Assembly: GCF_900142725.1 (NCBI RefSeq)
Contig: NZ_FRBW01000001.1
Location: forward strand, 1,488,001 to 1,552,000
Direction: 5' to 3'
Source of the DNA: Roseibium suaedae
GTDB lineage: Bacteria; Pseudomonadota; Alphaproteobacteria; Rhizobiales; Stappiaceae
DNA: 64,000 nt
Shown here: in pieces, positions 51,259 to 59,257 of the stretch
How positions within the stretch are numbered: position 1 is the first letter of the stretch
Layout of the letters: the number at the start of each line of letters is the position of its first letter
Notes under the pieces: model-generated
The model's database searches: none
What the model was told of the DNA's origin: nothing
The model's input: only the letters and a program-made list of their open reading frames with translations
Position numbers and translations under genes: made by a program

Positions 51259-52890
51259 CTGGTTGAGTGGAGCGTAAAACTTCGTATCGTACTACTTTCC
51301 GGTCCAATCTGTTCCGGCAAGTCTGCCTTGGTGCGACTGCTTAAGGACAGGTACGGCGCGAAGATTATCAAGACACGCGAACTTATTCTCAAAAAGGCCC
51401 CCAAGATTAAGCCCGAGCGCAAAGCATTGCAGCTGGCGGGGCAGAAGCTCGACAACAAGGACGGCGGTGCTTGGGTCGGCGAAGCTCTTCAACGAGCGAT
51501 TGACAACTATGCGACTGGCCAGACGCCGAAGGGCCTCTATGTTGTCGATTCGGTCCGTATCCCGGGCCAGATTGAGGCGATCCGGCGAGCGTACGGCGCT
51601 GAAGTTCATCACATCCACCTAACCGCCACTGACGAAGAACTGCGCAAGCGGTATGAAGCACGAAGCAAGGAAGACGATGAAGCGATCTCCTACGACGAGC
51701 TGAAGCGCAATCGGACTGAACGCCAGATCGAACAGCTCGCAGAGGTCGCAGACATTGTCGTTTCAACAGACCGGTGCAGCGAGGAAGCTGTCCTCGTTCG
51801 GGCCACTGCGCTCCTCAATCTCTATCCGCGGTCGAACGATGCCCTGGTCGATGTTCTGATTGGCGGACAGTTTGGAAGCGAAGGCAAAGGGAACATCGTT
51901 GGCCACATCGCGCCGGAATATGATCTCTTGGTGCGCGTTGGCGGTCCCAATGCCGGCCACCAAGTTTATGCAGAGCCGAGGCCAGAAAAATACTATCATT
52001 TACCTTCTGGCACACAGCGCGCCCCGAACGCGAAGCTGCTCCTCGGACCAGGCGCTGTGATCTATCCCAAGAAGCTTCTTGAAGAGATCGCTGAACACAA
52101 GATCGATGCCGAGAGGCTGACGATCGATCCGCGCGCAATGATCATCACTGACGCGGACCGTGAAGAGGAAGCAAAGCGATTCGGCAGCATCAGTTCTACC
52201 GCGCAGGGCGTTGGCATCGCTTCCGCGCGCAAAATGACAGGCCGATCTGACTACAAGGAAGAGAGAGCAGCGTTCCTAGCCCGTGATTGCGAGGTACTCC
52301 AGCCATACTTGGGAAGCGCGCGTCAGATATTGGCAGGCGCGATAGTGGCTGGCCAACGGATATTGCTCGAGGGCACGCAGGGTACTGGCCTAAGCCTTCA
52401 TCATGGCGACTATCCTCATGTTACGACAAGGGATACCACCGTTTCCGGCTGTCTGGCCGATGCCGGTATCGCGCCTTCGAACGTTCGTAAGATCATTATG
52501 GTTTGTCGCACCTATCCGATCAGGGTTGGCGGGCCATCGGGGCCAATGGCGCATGAGGTCGACATGGCCGAAATCCATCGGCGCAGTGGCATACCACTTG
52601 AGGAACTTGAGAAGAACGAGCGGACTACAACCACCGACAGGCCGCGGAGGATAGCGGAATTCGACTGGGTTCAGTTTCGTGACTCCGTCCAGCTAAATGG
52701 CCCGACGGACATCGCGCTAACATTTGTCGACTATTTCGACGTGAATAATCGAAAGGCGTTTCGCTTTGAGCAGCTTTCACAGGAAACAATCAGCTTCGTT
52801 GAGGAGATTGAAAGAATATCGGGTCGACCGGTCTCGCTGCTGTCGACGGATTTTAATTGGCGAAACGTCGTTGATCGGAGAGCATGGTGA
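51259..52890 (+). CDS. P-loop kinase fused to a PurA/PurZ-like adenylosuccinate synthetase
   Basis: Residues 1-185 are a P-loop nucleotide kinase-like domain with Walker A GPICSGKS (codons at 51301-51324). Residues about 190-543 are an adenylosuccinate synthetase core of about 350 residues, shorter than housekeeping PurA (about 430). Conserved: GGPNAGH, EGTQGTGLSLHHGDYPHVT, TTTDRPRR. Changed: the catalytic loop is FGSEGKG instead of WGDEGKG (Asp to Ser), and the guanine-site LTKLD reads LTFVD. As I recall, the Asp-to-Ser change also marks phage PurZ, which makes the 2-aminoadenine precursor from dGMP. No ATG, GTG or TTG lies before the Walker A: TTG 51328 would remove it. The frame opens with CTG 51259 right after the upstream stop, so the start (CTG, or another rare codon) is uncertain. 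Product probably a modified nucleotide. Confidence 0.82.
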   Translation: MVEWSVKLRIVLLSGPICSGKSALVRLLKDRYGAKIIKTRELILKKAPKIKPERKALQLAGQKLDNKDGGAWVGEALQRAIDNYATGQTPKGLYVVDSVRIPGQIEAIRRAYGAEVHHIHLTATDEELRKRYEARSKEDDEAISYDELKRNRTERQIEQLAEVADIVVSTDRCSEEAVLVRATALLNLYPRSNDALVDVLIGGQFGSEGKGNIVGHIAPEYDLLVRVGGPNAGHQVYAEPRPEKYYHLPSGTQRAPNAKLLLGPGAVIYPKKLLEEIAEHKIDAERLTIDPRAMIITDADREEEAKRFGSISSTAQGVGIASARKMTGRSDYKEERAAFLARDCEVLQPYLGSARQILAGAIVAGQRILLEGTQGTGLSLHHGDYPHVTTRDTTVSGCLADAGIAPSNVRKIIMVCRTYPIRVGGPSGPMAHEVDMAEIHRRSGIPLEELEKNERTTTTDRPRRIAEFDWVQFRDSVQLNGPTDIALTFVDYFDVNNRKAFRFEQLSQETISFVEEIERISGRPVSLLSTDFNWRNVVDRRAW

Positions 52891-53555
52891 CTGAGGCGGA
52901 ACTTGAAGAACTGATTACCAATTGTCCGATTCTGTACCATATGGCCGAGCGGGGTTCGTGGGACTCGATCAAGCAATATGGCCTGCTGAGCACCAGTGCC
53001 CTCTTGGACCACTACGCCATCCAGCCTCCAATTCGTACTGAGATCGAAAGCCGGCATCGACCGAAGAGCGTTGAAGTGACAGGTAGCGGTCTTCCCCGAG
53101 CCGTTGTGCGCGACCAGATACCGATGAGCGACGCAGGCCTTAAAAGGGCTTTGCCTGATCGCCTCTCTCCGACGGATTGGTATGAGTTGCTCAACACTAA
53201 GACCTTCTTCTGGCTTTCGGAGAAACGTCTCCACAAGTTGACAAATGCCAGAACCTATCGAGACCAGGAGCACGATGTTCTTGAAGTCGATACGAGGTCC
53301 CTGATTGACGCATATCGAGATTCGATCTGGCTCTGTCCGATCAACAGCGGCTGTACCAAACCAATGCCGCATCCGCGTGACGAGACTATTTTCGCCCGTG
53401 TTTCAGATTATCCTTATTCGTATTGGCGGGAACGGCGCAGTAGACGAGAACGCGTTGTTGAACTCTGTGTTGACCATTCGGTCGCAGATATTAGCGACCA
53501 CGTAAGACGTGTCGTTTTGATGCGAGGCACTGAGGTTCTGAAGGTTCTTGAATGA
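52884..53555 (+). CDS. DUF7002-like protein, possible ADP-ribosyltransferase-fold toxin
   Basis: A 223-residue protein whose pattern recalls DarT/DUF4433 and related ART-like families: LYHMAERGSWDSIKQYGLLS at the N-terminus (His and the GLL turn of the NAD-binding core), RDQIPMSDAGL, TFFWLSEKRLHKL in the middle and ERVVELCVDHSV, where a catalytic Glu could lie, near the C-terminus. I associate it with DUF7002 from memory; no search was made. It overlaps the kinase-synthetase gene by 7 nt and the next gene by 4 nt. The macro domain two genes upstream would be the natural counter-activity, so a DarTG-like toxin-antitoxin logic is inferred. Confidence 0.6.
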   Translation: MVTEAELEELITNCPILYHMAERGSWDSIKQYGLLSTSALLDHYAIQPPIRTEIESRHRPKSVEVTGSGLPRAVVRDQIPMSDAGLKRALPDRLSPTDWYELLNTKTFFWLSEKRLHKLTNARTYRDQEHDVLEVDTRSLIDAYRDSIWLCPINSGCTKPMPHPRDETIFARVSDYPYSYWRERRSRRERVVELCVDHSVADISDHVRRVVLMRGTEVLKVLE

Positions 53556-54709
53556 CGCAGCAAAACGATGCTGCCAGGGATCTCTGGTCGCAGATATTCA
53601 CTAGGGCGTCTGCGGATCTAAATGCAACTATGTATGAGCCAAATGAAGAAGGCGAGGCCGGGCAGCGCGAGCTAATTGCCCAAGCGCTAAAGGAAGCTGG
53701 TTGGACGGAAAAGCAAATTGCACAGTTCAGGGAAGCAGAGAGTTCCCACGGCGAGTTGGAGTACGTCAACAGCCCTGGGGTTGGGCCCGGCCTTGAGTTC
53801 CGATTAAGGTTTCTCTCCGACCGTGTTCGAATGGCGATTTCTGAAGCCGGTGAGACTTCGCACGAAAAGGTCGAGATCGCAATCGATCCGAAGGCAGGTG
53901 TCTCGGCATCACTCACCAATGTGATCATGACTGATCAAGGAATACTCTCGGTTAGCTCATACCTATTTAGATGGTGCGGTCTGGTGGCACGGGCGTACAC
54001 TCGCACGCTTTTCGCTGATCTGGTACATTGGACTTCCAAAGGGGCGGAGCCTACGAACGATCGAGAACAGCTTCTAAAACATACCGATCTCGTTCTCTAT
54101 TGGTTTCAGATTTTTGTGTCCTTCTCTGGGACTGGCACAAATGTTCTCGTACCCTTTCGTCCTTCATCGCCGACAGAGTTCCAATATTTCGAACAGGTCG
54201 CTTGGGCGATGGAGTATTTCACCGTCGCGCATGAGTTTGGTCATCATGCCTTGGGCCATCGCAATGTCGATGATGATCCAAAGGTGCAGGAGTTTGAGGC
54301 GGATGCGTTTGCCGTGAAGGTCTGTGAGCGGCTCGAGTTCGAGCCGTTTCCGCTTCTCCCAAATCCTTACACGAGGACCGGAGCAGGTGCATCACTGATG
54401 CTGCTCGCTATTGAGGTCCTTCGCGAGTTTGAAGATTCAGTTGACGAAGGCACAGCTAGCCTTGAGACGCACCCAACTCCAAGCGAGCGTATCGCCAAGA
54501 TATCAGGGCGCAATCTGATGCAACCAGGGCAGTTGGAAATGGATCAGGAGTTCAACGGTACAGTTGCTCGGGTAATGAGTGCAGTCGCTGCGGTGATGCG
54601 AGACTTCCGAAGTGAAGGTGGCGATGAGTTAGTCGCCACGATCCGGCAGCGACTGCAGGATGCAGAAATGGAATTGAGGAACTCGGAAAGTCTGTCATCC
54701 TGCGAATAA
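53552..54709 (+). CDS. M48-like zinc metallopeptidase
   Basis: A 385-residue protein with a zinc peptidase motif in FTVAHEFGHHALGH (H227-E228-xx-H231) and a third ligand in QEFEADAFA (Glu249), the HExxH...ExxxD arrangement of M48 peptidases. The segment with LMLLAIEVLREFEDS and THPTPSERIAKI downstream also fits M48, where His-Pro-x-x-x-x-R is typical. There is no signal peptide or clear membrane helix, so it should act in the cytoplasm. It overlaps the preceding gene by ATGA and ends the four-gene unit. It may process another member of the cassette; this is inference. Confidence 0.8.
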   Translation: MTQQNDAARDLWSQIFTRASADLNATMYEPNEEGEAGQRELIAQALKEAGWTEKQIAQFREAESSHGELEYVNSPGVGPGLEFRLRFLSDRVRMAISEAGETSHEKVEIAIDPKAGVSASLTNVIMTDQGILSVSSYLFRWCGLVARAYTRTLFADLVHWTSKGAEPTNDREQLLKHTDLVLYWFQIFVSFSGTGTNVLVPFRPSSPTEFQYFEQVAWAMEYFTVAHEFGHHALGHRNVDDDPKVQEFEADAFAVKVCERLEFEPFPLLPNPYTRTGAGASLMLLAIEVLREFEDSVDEGTASLETHPTPSERIAKISGRNLMQPGQLEMDQEFNGTVARVMSAVAAVMRDFRSEGGDELVATIRQRLQDAEMELRNSESLSSCE

Positions 54710-55069
54710 CGGTCATAGACTATCTGCCCAGGTCTGTCCTCGCAGGTGCAGCGAATGACTGTTCCGGTGACGTTGCGCTGCAACACCCGTCCGGCTAACG
54801 AGGGGCAGCTCCGGGCCGAAACCCACCGCGACTTTGCTCCGCGCGAACGTCCGCTTCAATGACTTTTCTAGCGGAGTCTGAAAGTCCCCTCTCGGCCCCA
54901 AAGCTTGCCTTTCTATTGCAACCGTACCTCTTCCAAGCCCATGTCTCGGTCTGTTGCAATGGAGAACACAGAGTAGTTCTTCAGGAGCTGTCCTGGGGAG
55001 CCGGTCAGAAACTGCCTTTGCCAATAAAGGCCCCTTACCGTAAATTTAGGTAAGGAGGCGTCTTCATTT
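54710..55069. other. Intergenic region between convergent genes
   Basis: A 360-bp gap between the metallopeptidase (+) and the large nuclease-like gene (-). Frames of about 100 codons exist on both strands but have no ribosome site and look like chance. An interrupted inverted repeat, TTACCGTAAATTTAGGTAA, at 55035-55053 may be a weak terminator. Confidence 0.4.
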
Positions 55070-57448
55070 CTAGTGGTTATTCACATTGCGGATCATTGCC
55101 TTCGCCAAATCTGTAGCAAACCGCTTCACGCTCCTGCCACCGTTCCCCATCAAGACTTCGTTGAGCCCGGGCTTCTCGAAGAGCACAGTTTGAAGTAGGT
55201 GCGAGCTTGCGAGAGCTAAGGCATCTGCAGGAGCAACATCCGCAGCCAGAATGAGAAGCTCTGCGCATCCGGCTTCCGTCTTGGGTGCTCTGGTCTCGAG
55301 CAGAAGGCGGTCTTCCACCGCGGCGATGAGATCGTCCGAAGCGCGGATTGCCATCCATCGTTCTAGATCGGATCCGCCCAGGTTTGCTTCGAGTTCGATA
55401 TTGCGGGCTTGCAGGCAAGCAATGCGGCGGTCACAGGCTTCGGTCAGATCGCCGTGGAGATCGTCTGCGGCGGCAGACATTCGAGCGATCCAATCGCGCA
55501 TGAGGCCGGACTGGACGGCATTCTTGACCGTTCCATTGGCCATAATTGCAGCGCTGCCGAAAACTGGTGCGAGCACAATGGCTCCGGCCGCCCCGATGGA
55601 AACAAGCCCAACCCACGCACCGACCTTGGTTCCGACTGCGCCCAACAAGCCGCGAGAGGCCCCGTCAATCATCATCCACGCGGGGAGGTCTCCCATAGGA
55701 ATGCGCCCGCGGGCTACTTCAAGGCCGCCGCGCAGCAAACCGATAGACAGAGCGAACTCCAGTATATCCGGGTCGGCAAGATCGGCTGCGTGTCCAAGCG
55801 TTTCAGAGAGCATATCCTCGACGGTGGGGAGGTCGAAGCCGGGAAGGGTCGTGACCATGGGCGCCCATGGCTCTCCGTGCGCCCGTGCCGCCTCCACAAG
55901 CGCCGCATTGGCGATCACGGGAATGTCGGGGTTCTTCTCGAAATGCTCGGACAGGATCGAAATGCTTTTACCACACTTCACCTGAATCTCGGCCCCGTCG
56001 ACGAGCAGATCGAAGCCTTGTTGGTTGCTGGCCTCCGGGAAGGAGACTGCGTGCCCGTCTGCAACGAGGCGATCGTACACGAGACGCTCGGCGGTATATC
56101 CGCGCAACGCGATCCCAGCACCAGCGCTGGTAAACTCGTGGACGTTGGCCGCAAAATCGAGAGGATCGGCGAGATCAGCCTTGCGAGAGAAGTCGGCGGC
56201 CTGAAGTACCTTGGGATCCATCGCTAGCGAATGCCAGATCATTTCTCCGGCGCTAAGGCCGAAGACAAAAAGACCGTCGGAAACGTCGGGGCCAGTTGGT
56301 CGGACGTTCCAGCGTCCAGGGGGCGCTATCGCAGCGCGCGGCATTGGAGATCGCATCCAGCCGTCCAATTTGGCCGTGCGCTCGCGCAGAGCAAGAAGGT
56401 CCTTTTCCTGCAGCCAGAAGACGTCCCCGTCGTCAAGGCCTCCGAGAATGCGCATGTCTGAAAGGAAGGTCTCTAGACCAGCATCACGATTTCCCGACCC
56501 GGAAGCCGACAGGAGAACCGTTAAACGTGCGGCGATCTGACTGCGCACGATTTGCGCGCCTTTTCCCATGCTGAGCCAGGCGATAGTCGATACGCCGACC
56601 ATGACTGTCAGCGGATTTACCAGGGTGGCCAACAGGGAAACGAGGGTGGGGCCGCCGACCAGAGGGATGAAAGCGCTCGCTTGCGCCGCCAGAATATAAG
56701 GAGCGAACCCGGCGTTGGCGACCACGAGGGCGAATGTGGCCCAGCCGCCGCCGGTCGCTATGGCCGCCATGGCGGATTCATGGCCCTTGCGGAGAGCTTT
56801 TGCGATTTCAGGATCAGCGTTTCGAACGGCGGCCTCGACCATCTCGGTATCCGCGAAGAACGCCATGAGCTCCTCTGCGACGATCTCCGGAAACGGCATT
56901 GGAATCGAGTGGCTCGCCATTCGTGCAAAGGAGTTTCGGATATAGGAAGCGGCGCCGCCGATACGCGATTTCAGATCCGCGCCGCGCACAGGTTCCTCTT
57001 CCGCATGACGACGCTGCCGTACCCCCGGGCTGAGGCGTTCGGATGTTCGCACTGCTAAGGCTGATGCGGATTTGATCGCGTGCTTGATGGAAAGGGGAGG
57101 GGATGAGGGAATATCCAGCCCCTCTGAAATGCGGACCAGAAGACGAAACCTTAAAGAGGCGTCCGGGATGCTAGAATTTAAAAGATGGGTCCGCGTCACC
57201 TGCAGGCTCGTCGCGGTTTCTTCTCGGCCAAGACCGATGCGGTCGCGAACGGCATCGACGGCTCCGACCGCCAGAGACAATCCGTCGACGGATTCTGTCA
57301 TCGCGATCATTCCGCAAAGTTGCTCTCGGGAGAGGGTTCCGATCCCTGAAAAGATGTCGATGGCGCGAATGTCGGGAACGGCACGTTGAACTGCTGAGAA
57401 CGTGTGTTCGTTGAGTCTGGGCGAGGAGGCCGGATGGTTCACGCTCAT
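55070..57448 (-). CDS. Large membrane-associated protein with PD-(D/E)XK nuclease-like core
   Basis: About 792 residues from ATG 57448; in-frame ATGs at 57469 and 57478 are alternatives. No full-length family recognised. In the first third RNSFARMASHSIPMPFPEIV precedes a glycine-rich hydrophobic region (GGGWATFALVVANAGFAPYI, GPTLVSLLATLVNPLTVMVG) able to form two or three membrane helices. Near residues 455-500 there is a restriction-endonuclease-like pattern: GYTAERLVYDRL, then QQGFDLLVDGAEIQVKCGK, that is E ... D ... Q-x-K. A second glycine/alanine-rich hydrophobic stretch (GLVSIGAAGAIVLAPVFGS) follows. It could be a membrane-tethered nuclease effector. It reads toward the four-gene cassette and is presumably an independent defence-type gene. 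Confidence 0.6.
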   Translation of the reverse strand: MSVNHPASSPRLNEHTFSAVQRAVPDIRAIDIFSGIGTLSREQLCGMIAMTESVDGLSLAVGAVDAVRDRIGLGREETATSLQVTRTHLLNSSIPDASLRFRLLVRISEGLDIPSSPPLSIKHAIKSASALAVRTSERLSPGVRQRRHAEEEPVRGADLKSRIGGAASYIRNSFARMASHSIPMPFPEIVAEELMAFFADTEMVEAAVRNADPEIAKALRKGHESAMAAIATGGGWATFALVVANAGFAPYILAAQASAFIPLVGGPTLVSLLATLVNPLTVMVGVSTIAWLSMGKGAQIVRSQIAARLTVLLSASGSGNRDAGLETFLSDMRILGGLDDGDVFWLQEKDLLALRERTAKLDGWMRSPMPRAAIAPPGRWNVRPTGPDVSDGLFVFGLSAGEMIWHSLAMDPKVLQAADFSRKADLADPLDFAANVHEFTSAGAGIALRGYTAERLVYDRLVADGHAVSFPEASNQQGFDLLVDGAEIQVKCGKSISILSEHFEKNPDIPVIANAALVEAARAHGEPWAPMVTTLPGFDLPTVEDMLSETLGHAADLADPDILEFALSIGLLRGGLEVARGRIPMGDLPAWMMIDGASRGLLGAVGTKVGAWVGLVSIGAAGAIVLAPVFGSAAIMANGTVKNAVQSGLMRDWIARMSAAADDLHGDLTEACDRRIACLQARNIELEANLGGSDLERWMAIRASDDLIAAVEDRLLLETRAPKTEAGCAELLILAADVAPADALALASSHLLQTVLFEKPGLNEVLMGNGGRSVKRFATDLAKAMIRNVNNH

Positions 57449-57626
57449 GGAAACCGTTTTCACTCTCATAGCTGTCATGCGACTTAGCTGCCAAATATTA
57501 TTCAGTGAACATTGCTCACTCAATGATCTCAATATTCTGCCATCACTCGATTTGCATTTACGCTTGCGCACCTCTCGCTGTGCGTGTCTATTAATTTTGG
57601 GAGCTTAATAATGTTGGGGAGGTATT

Positions 57627-57773
57627 ATGAAAAGTATATTTTTTTTCTATGTAATGGTGGCATCGATACTGGCCGCGACATCGACGTCATTCGCCCATGG
57701 AGGTGGTTGTCGGAAAGACAGCCCACGTGGGCAGTGCTGCCATGCAGGTAGTCAACCCTATCACTGCCACTAA
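57627..57773 (+). CDS. Small secreted Cys/His-rich protein (48 aa)
   Basis: A short gene with a very good ribosome site (GGGGAGG, 5-base spacing) before ATG 57627. The product has a signal peptide (MKSIFFFYVMVASILAATST then SFA) and a mature part of about 25 residues, HGGGCRKDSPRGQCCHAGSQ plus PYHCH, with four cysteines and four histidines. This resembles the YHYH-type short secreted domains; metal binding is a fair guess. It is divergent from the nuclease-like gene. Confidence 0.75.
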   Translation: MKSIFFFYVMVASILAATSTSFAHGGGCRKDSPRGQCCHAGSQPYHCH

Positions 57774-58100
57774 AGATCCGAAGATGGCTGGATAGTGAAA
57801 ACTCACCAGAATCTATCGAGTTCCACAGAGAGACTTGATATTGTTCGGTGGGCATTGATCCTGCTACGGAAGATTTCATAGGCTAAGGAGCAGCCAACTA
57901 AAGACACAATAGGTTTTCTAGTGGTCTCGCGATGAATGATTCGGGCATTTATCCCTGTATAAGTGTTTGAGAAATAAGCTTTTTGAGGTGTAAGGTCGTA
58001 CGATCTTTCATTGCTTTCATGCCAAAAAACATTAGCAAAACTAACTTAGCTAACTTAAAGAGATTTTTGTAACCTTTGGTAGTGCTGGGGAGCACCTTAT
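57774..58100. other. Intergenic region before the lipoprotein gene
   Basis: About 330 AT-rich bp. No gene is supported; frames on the minus strand lack ribosome sites. It presumably holds the promoter of the lipoprotein gene. Confidence 0.4.
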
Positions 58101-58436
58101 ATGAAAAGTACATTCTTGTGCGCGGCTGCAGCTGCGCTCGTTTTGTCATCTTGTGCTAAGCGTCCTGACGCCATCGTGCCAGTTGATATTCCCATGGCCG
58201 CCTATACCAATCTTTCTTGCTTTGAAATCGAGAAGAACCTGGCGGAAGAGCGCGTGACGCTTGCCCGGTTGAGCAGTGAGCAGAACCAGGCTGCCAATGG
58301 TGATGCCTTTGGCGTTTTCCTTGTTGGCGTTCCTGTTTCGTCGGTGACTGGCGGAGACAAGGAAGGGATGGTCGCCGCTTCGAAAGGCAAGGTGCAGGCG
58401 ATGGAATTGGCGAAAGCTTCGAAGGGATGTAAATAA
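58101..58436 (+). CDS. Small lipoprotein
   Basis: A 111-residue lipoprotein: signal peptide MKSTFLCAAAAALVLSSC with lipobox LSSC, so Cys18 should be lipidated. The mature part has a conserved-looking LSCFEIEKNLAEERVTLARL helix, GDAFGVFLVGVPVSSVTGGD and a terminal KVQAMELAKASKGC. I have seen this pattern in small alphaproteobacterial and phage-linked lipoproteins of unknown function. A hairpin follows the stop. Confidence 0.75.
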   Translation: MKSTFLCAAAAALVLSSCAKRPDAIVPVDIPMAAYTNLSCFEIEKNLAEERVTLARLSSEQNQAANGDAFGVFLVGVPVSSVTGGDKEGMVAASKGKVQAMELAKASKGCK

Positions 58437-58442
58437 GCCTTC

Positions 58443-58472
58443 GCGCCCCGGTGCTTAGTCGCACCGGGGCGC
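58443..58472 (+). terminator. Strong hairpin after the lipoprotein gene
   Basis: GCGCCCCGGTGC and GCACCGGGGCGC form a perfect 12-bp stem with a six-base loop (TTAGTC), seven bases after the lipoprotein stop. The T-run is short, but the stem is strong enough to end transcription and to separate it from the convergent gene. Confidence 0.75.
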
Positions 58473-58499
58473 CGCCCATTCTGCGTCTATTTGCTCCTT

Positions 58500-58889
58500 C
58501 TAGCTGCTGTCAGTCTGACATGCGATCAGAAACCGCTCAATCACCTCAATATCTTCGATTGAAACAACCTCTCTTCCTGTGAGGTAGTAGACATCCTCTT
58601 TCGGATGGGAGGACGGCTTCTCTCCCTCTGCCAACTTCTTTCGATGTCTAGACTGCCGAGCCGGGAACTTCTCTTCGCCCAGATCTTCAGCAAGGGACGC
58701 ACATCGCGCAAATTGGCGATCAAGCGCTCTGAGTTTCACAGCGGCGCCTCCTGCTCCAATAGAGCTTGCATAGGCTGCTAGATCCCTCGCTGTTGCCGCC
58801 ACTTCATCAAATTCGTTTGCCAGATCAACTGCGAAGTCATTGAGCTTGAAGCTCATGCGATGACAAATCTTGTACTCAAGGCAGGGCAT
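58500..58889 (-). CDS. Hypothetical protein, paralogue A (129 aa)
   Basis: 129 residues from ATG 58889, which follows GGAAG at good spacing. It starts MPCLEYKICHRM, then a helical segment FAVDLANEFDEVAATARDLA and AAYASSIGAGGAAVKLRALD. It is recognisably related to the next leftward gene upstream (58994-59257), which has the same start Met-x-Cys and the pattern Y-A-x-x-I-G-A-x-x-A-A-x-K. The C-terminal part (EDIEVIERFLIACQT) is its own. No function assigned. Confidence 0.6.
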   Translation of the reverse strand: MPCLEYKICHRMSFKLNDFAVDLANEFDEVAATARDLAAYASSIGAGGAAVKLRALDRQFARCASLAEDLGEEKFPARQSRHRKKLAEGEKPSSHPKEDVYYLTGREVVSIEDIEVIERFLIACQTDSS

Positions 58890-58993
58890 AGAGAGGCTTC
58901 CTTCTGAAACGATACTAGGCAGGCGAAAGCGGCTTTCAAAATTGGTTGTGTATATAGAAATACACAACCAATTAGTTTGTCAAATTTTGGGGG

Positions 58994-59257
58994 CTAGGTT
59001 CGGCGGGTAGGGAGCCGCGGGCGCTTTGCCCTGAGCTTCTCTCGTTCCAGGAGATCGTTGATCAACCTCGCTCTGCCAAGCAGCATGCCGATCGTTCGAA
59101 ACTTCGCCGCGGCCTCGGTTGCTCCGATAGCTTCGGCATAGACGCTCAGCTCAAGGGCCTTCCGCGCTTTGTCTGCGACCTCGTCGTCTACCAACATGCA
59201 AAAGTCGAGCAGCATCCTATTGCTCAAAGAGCAATCCCGGCATTTGTTGCAACCCAT
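58994..59257 (-). CDS. Hypothetical protein, paralogue B (87 aa)
   Basis: Eighty-seven residues from ATG 59257, preceded by GGAG at 7 bases. The N-terminus MGCNKCRDCSLSNRM contains three cysteines, and the helical part VYAEAIGATEAAAKFRTIGM aligns with paralogue A. A longer frame up to 59380 is not used. The pair looks like a tandem duplication that has diverged. Confidence 0.55.
   Translation of the reverse strand: MGCNKCRDCSLSNRMLLDFCMLVDDEVADKARKALELSVYAEAIGATEAAAKFRTIGMLLGRARLINDLLEREKLRAKRPRLPTRRT

Noticed and set aside
51328-52890. TTG 51328 as the start of the kinase-synthetase gene
   Set aside because: It would remove the Walker A motif encoded at 51301-51324, leaving a non-functional kinase domain.
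54713-55024. 103-codon leftward frame after the metallopeptidase
   Set aside because: Composition is Arg/Pro/Gly-rich without structure, and no ribosome site; regarded as intergenic.
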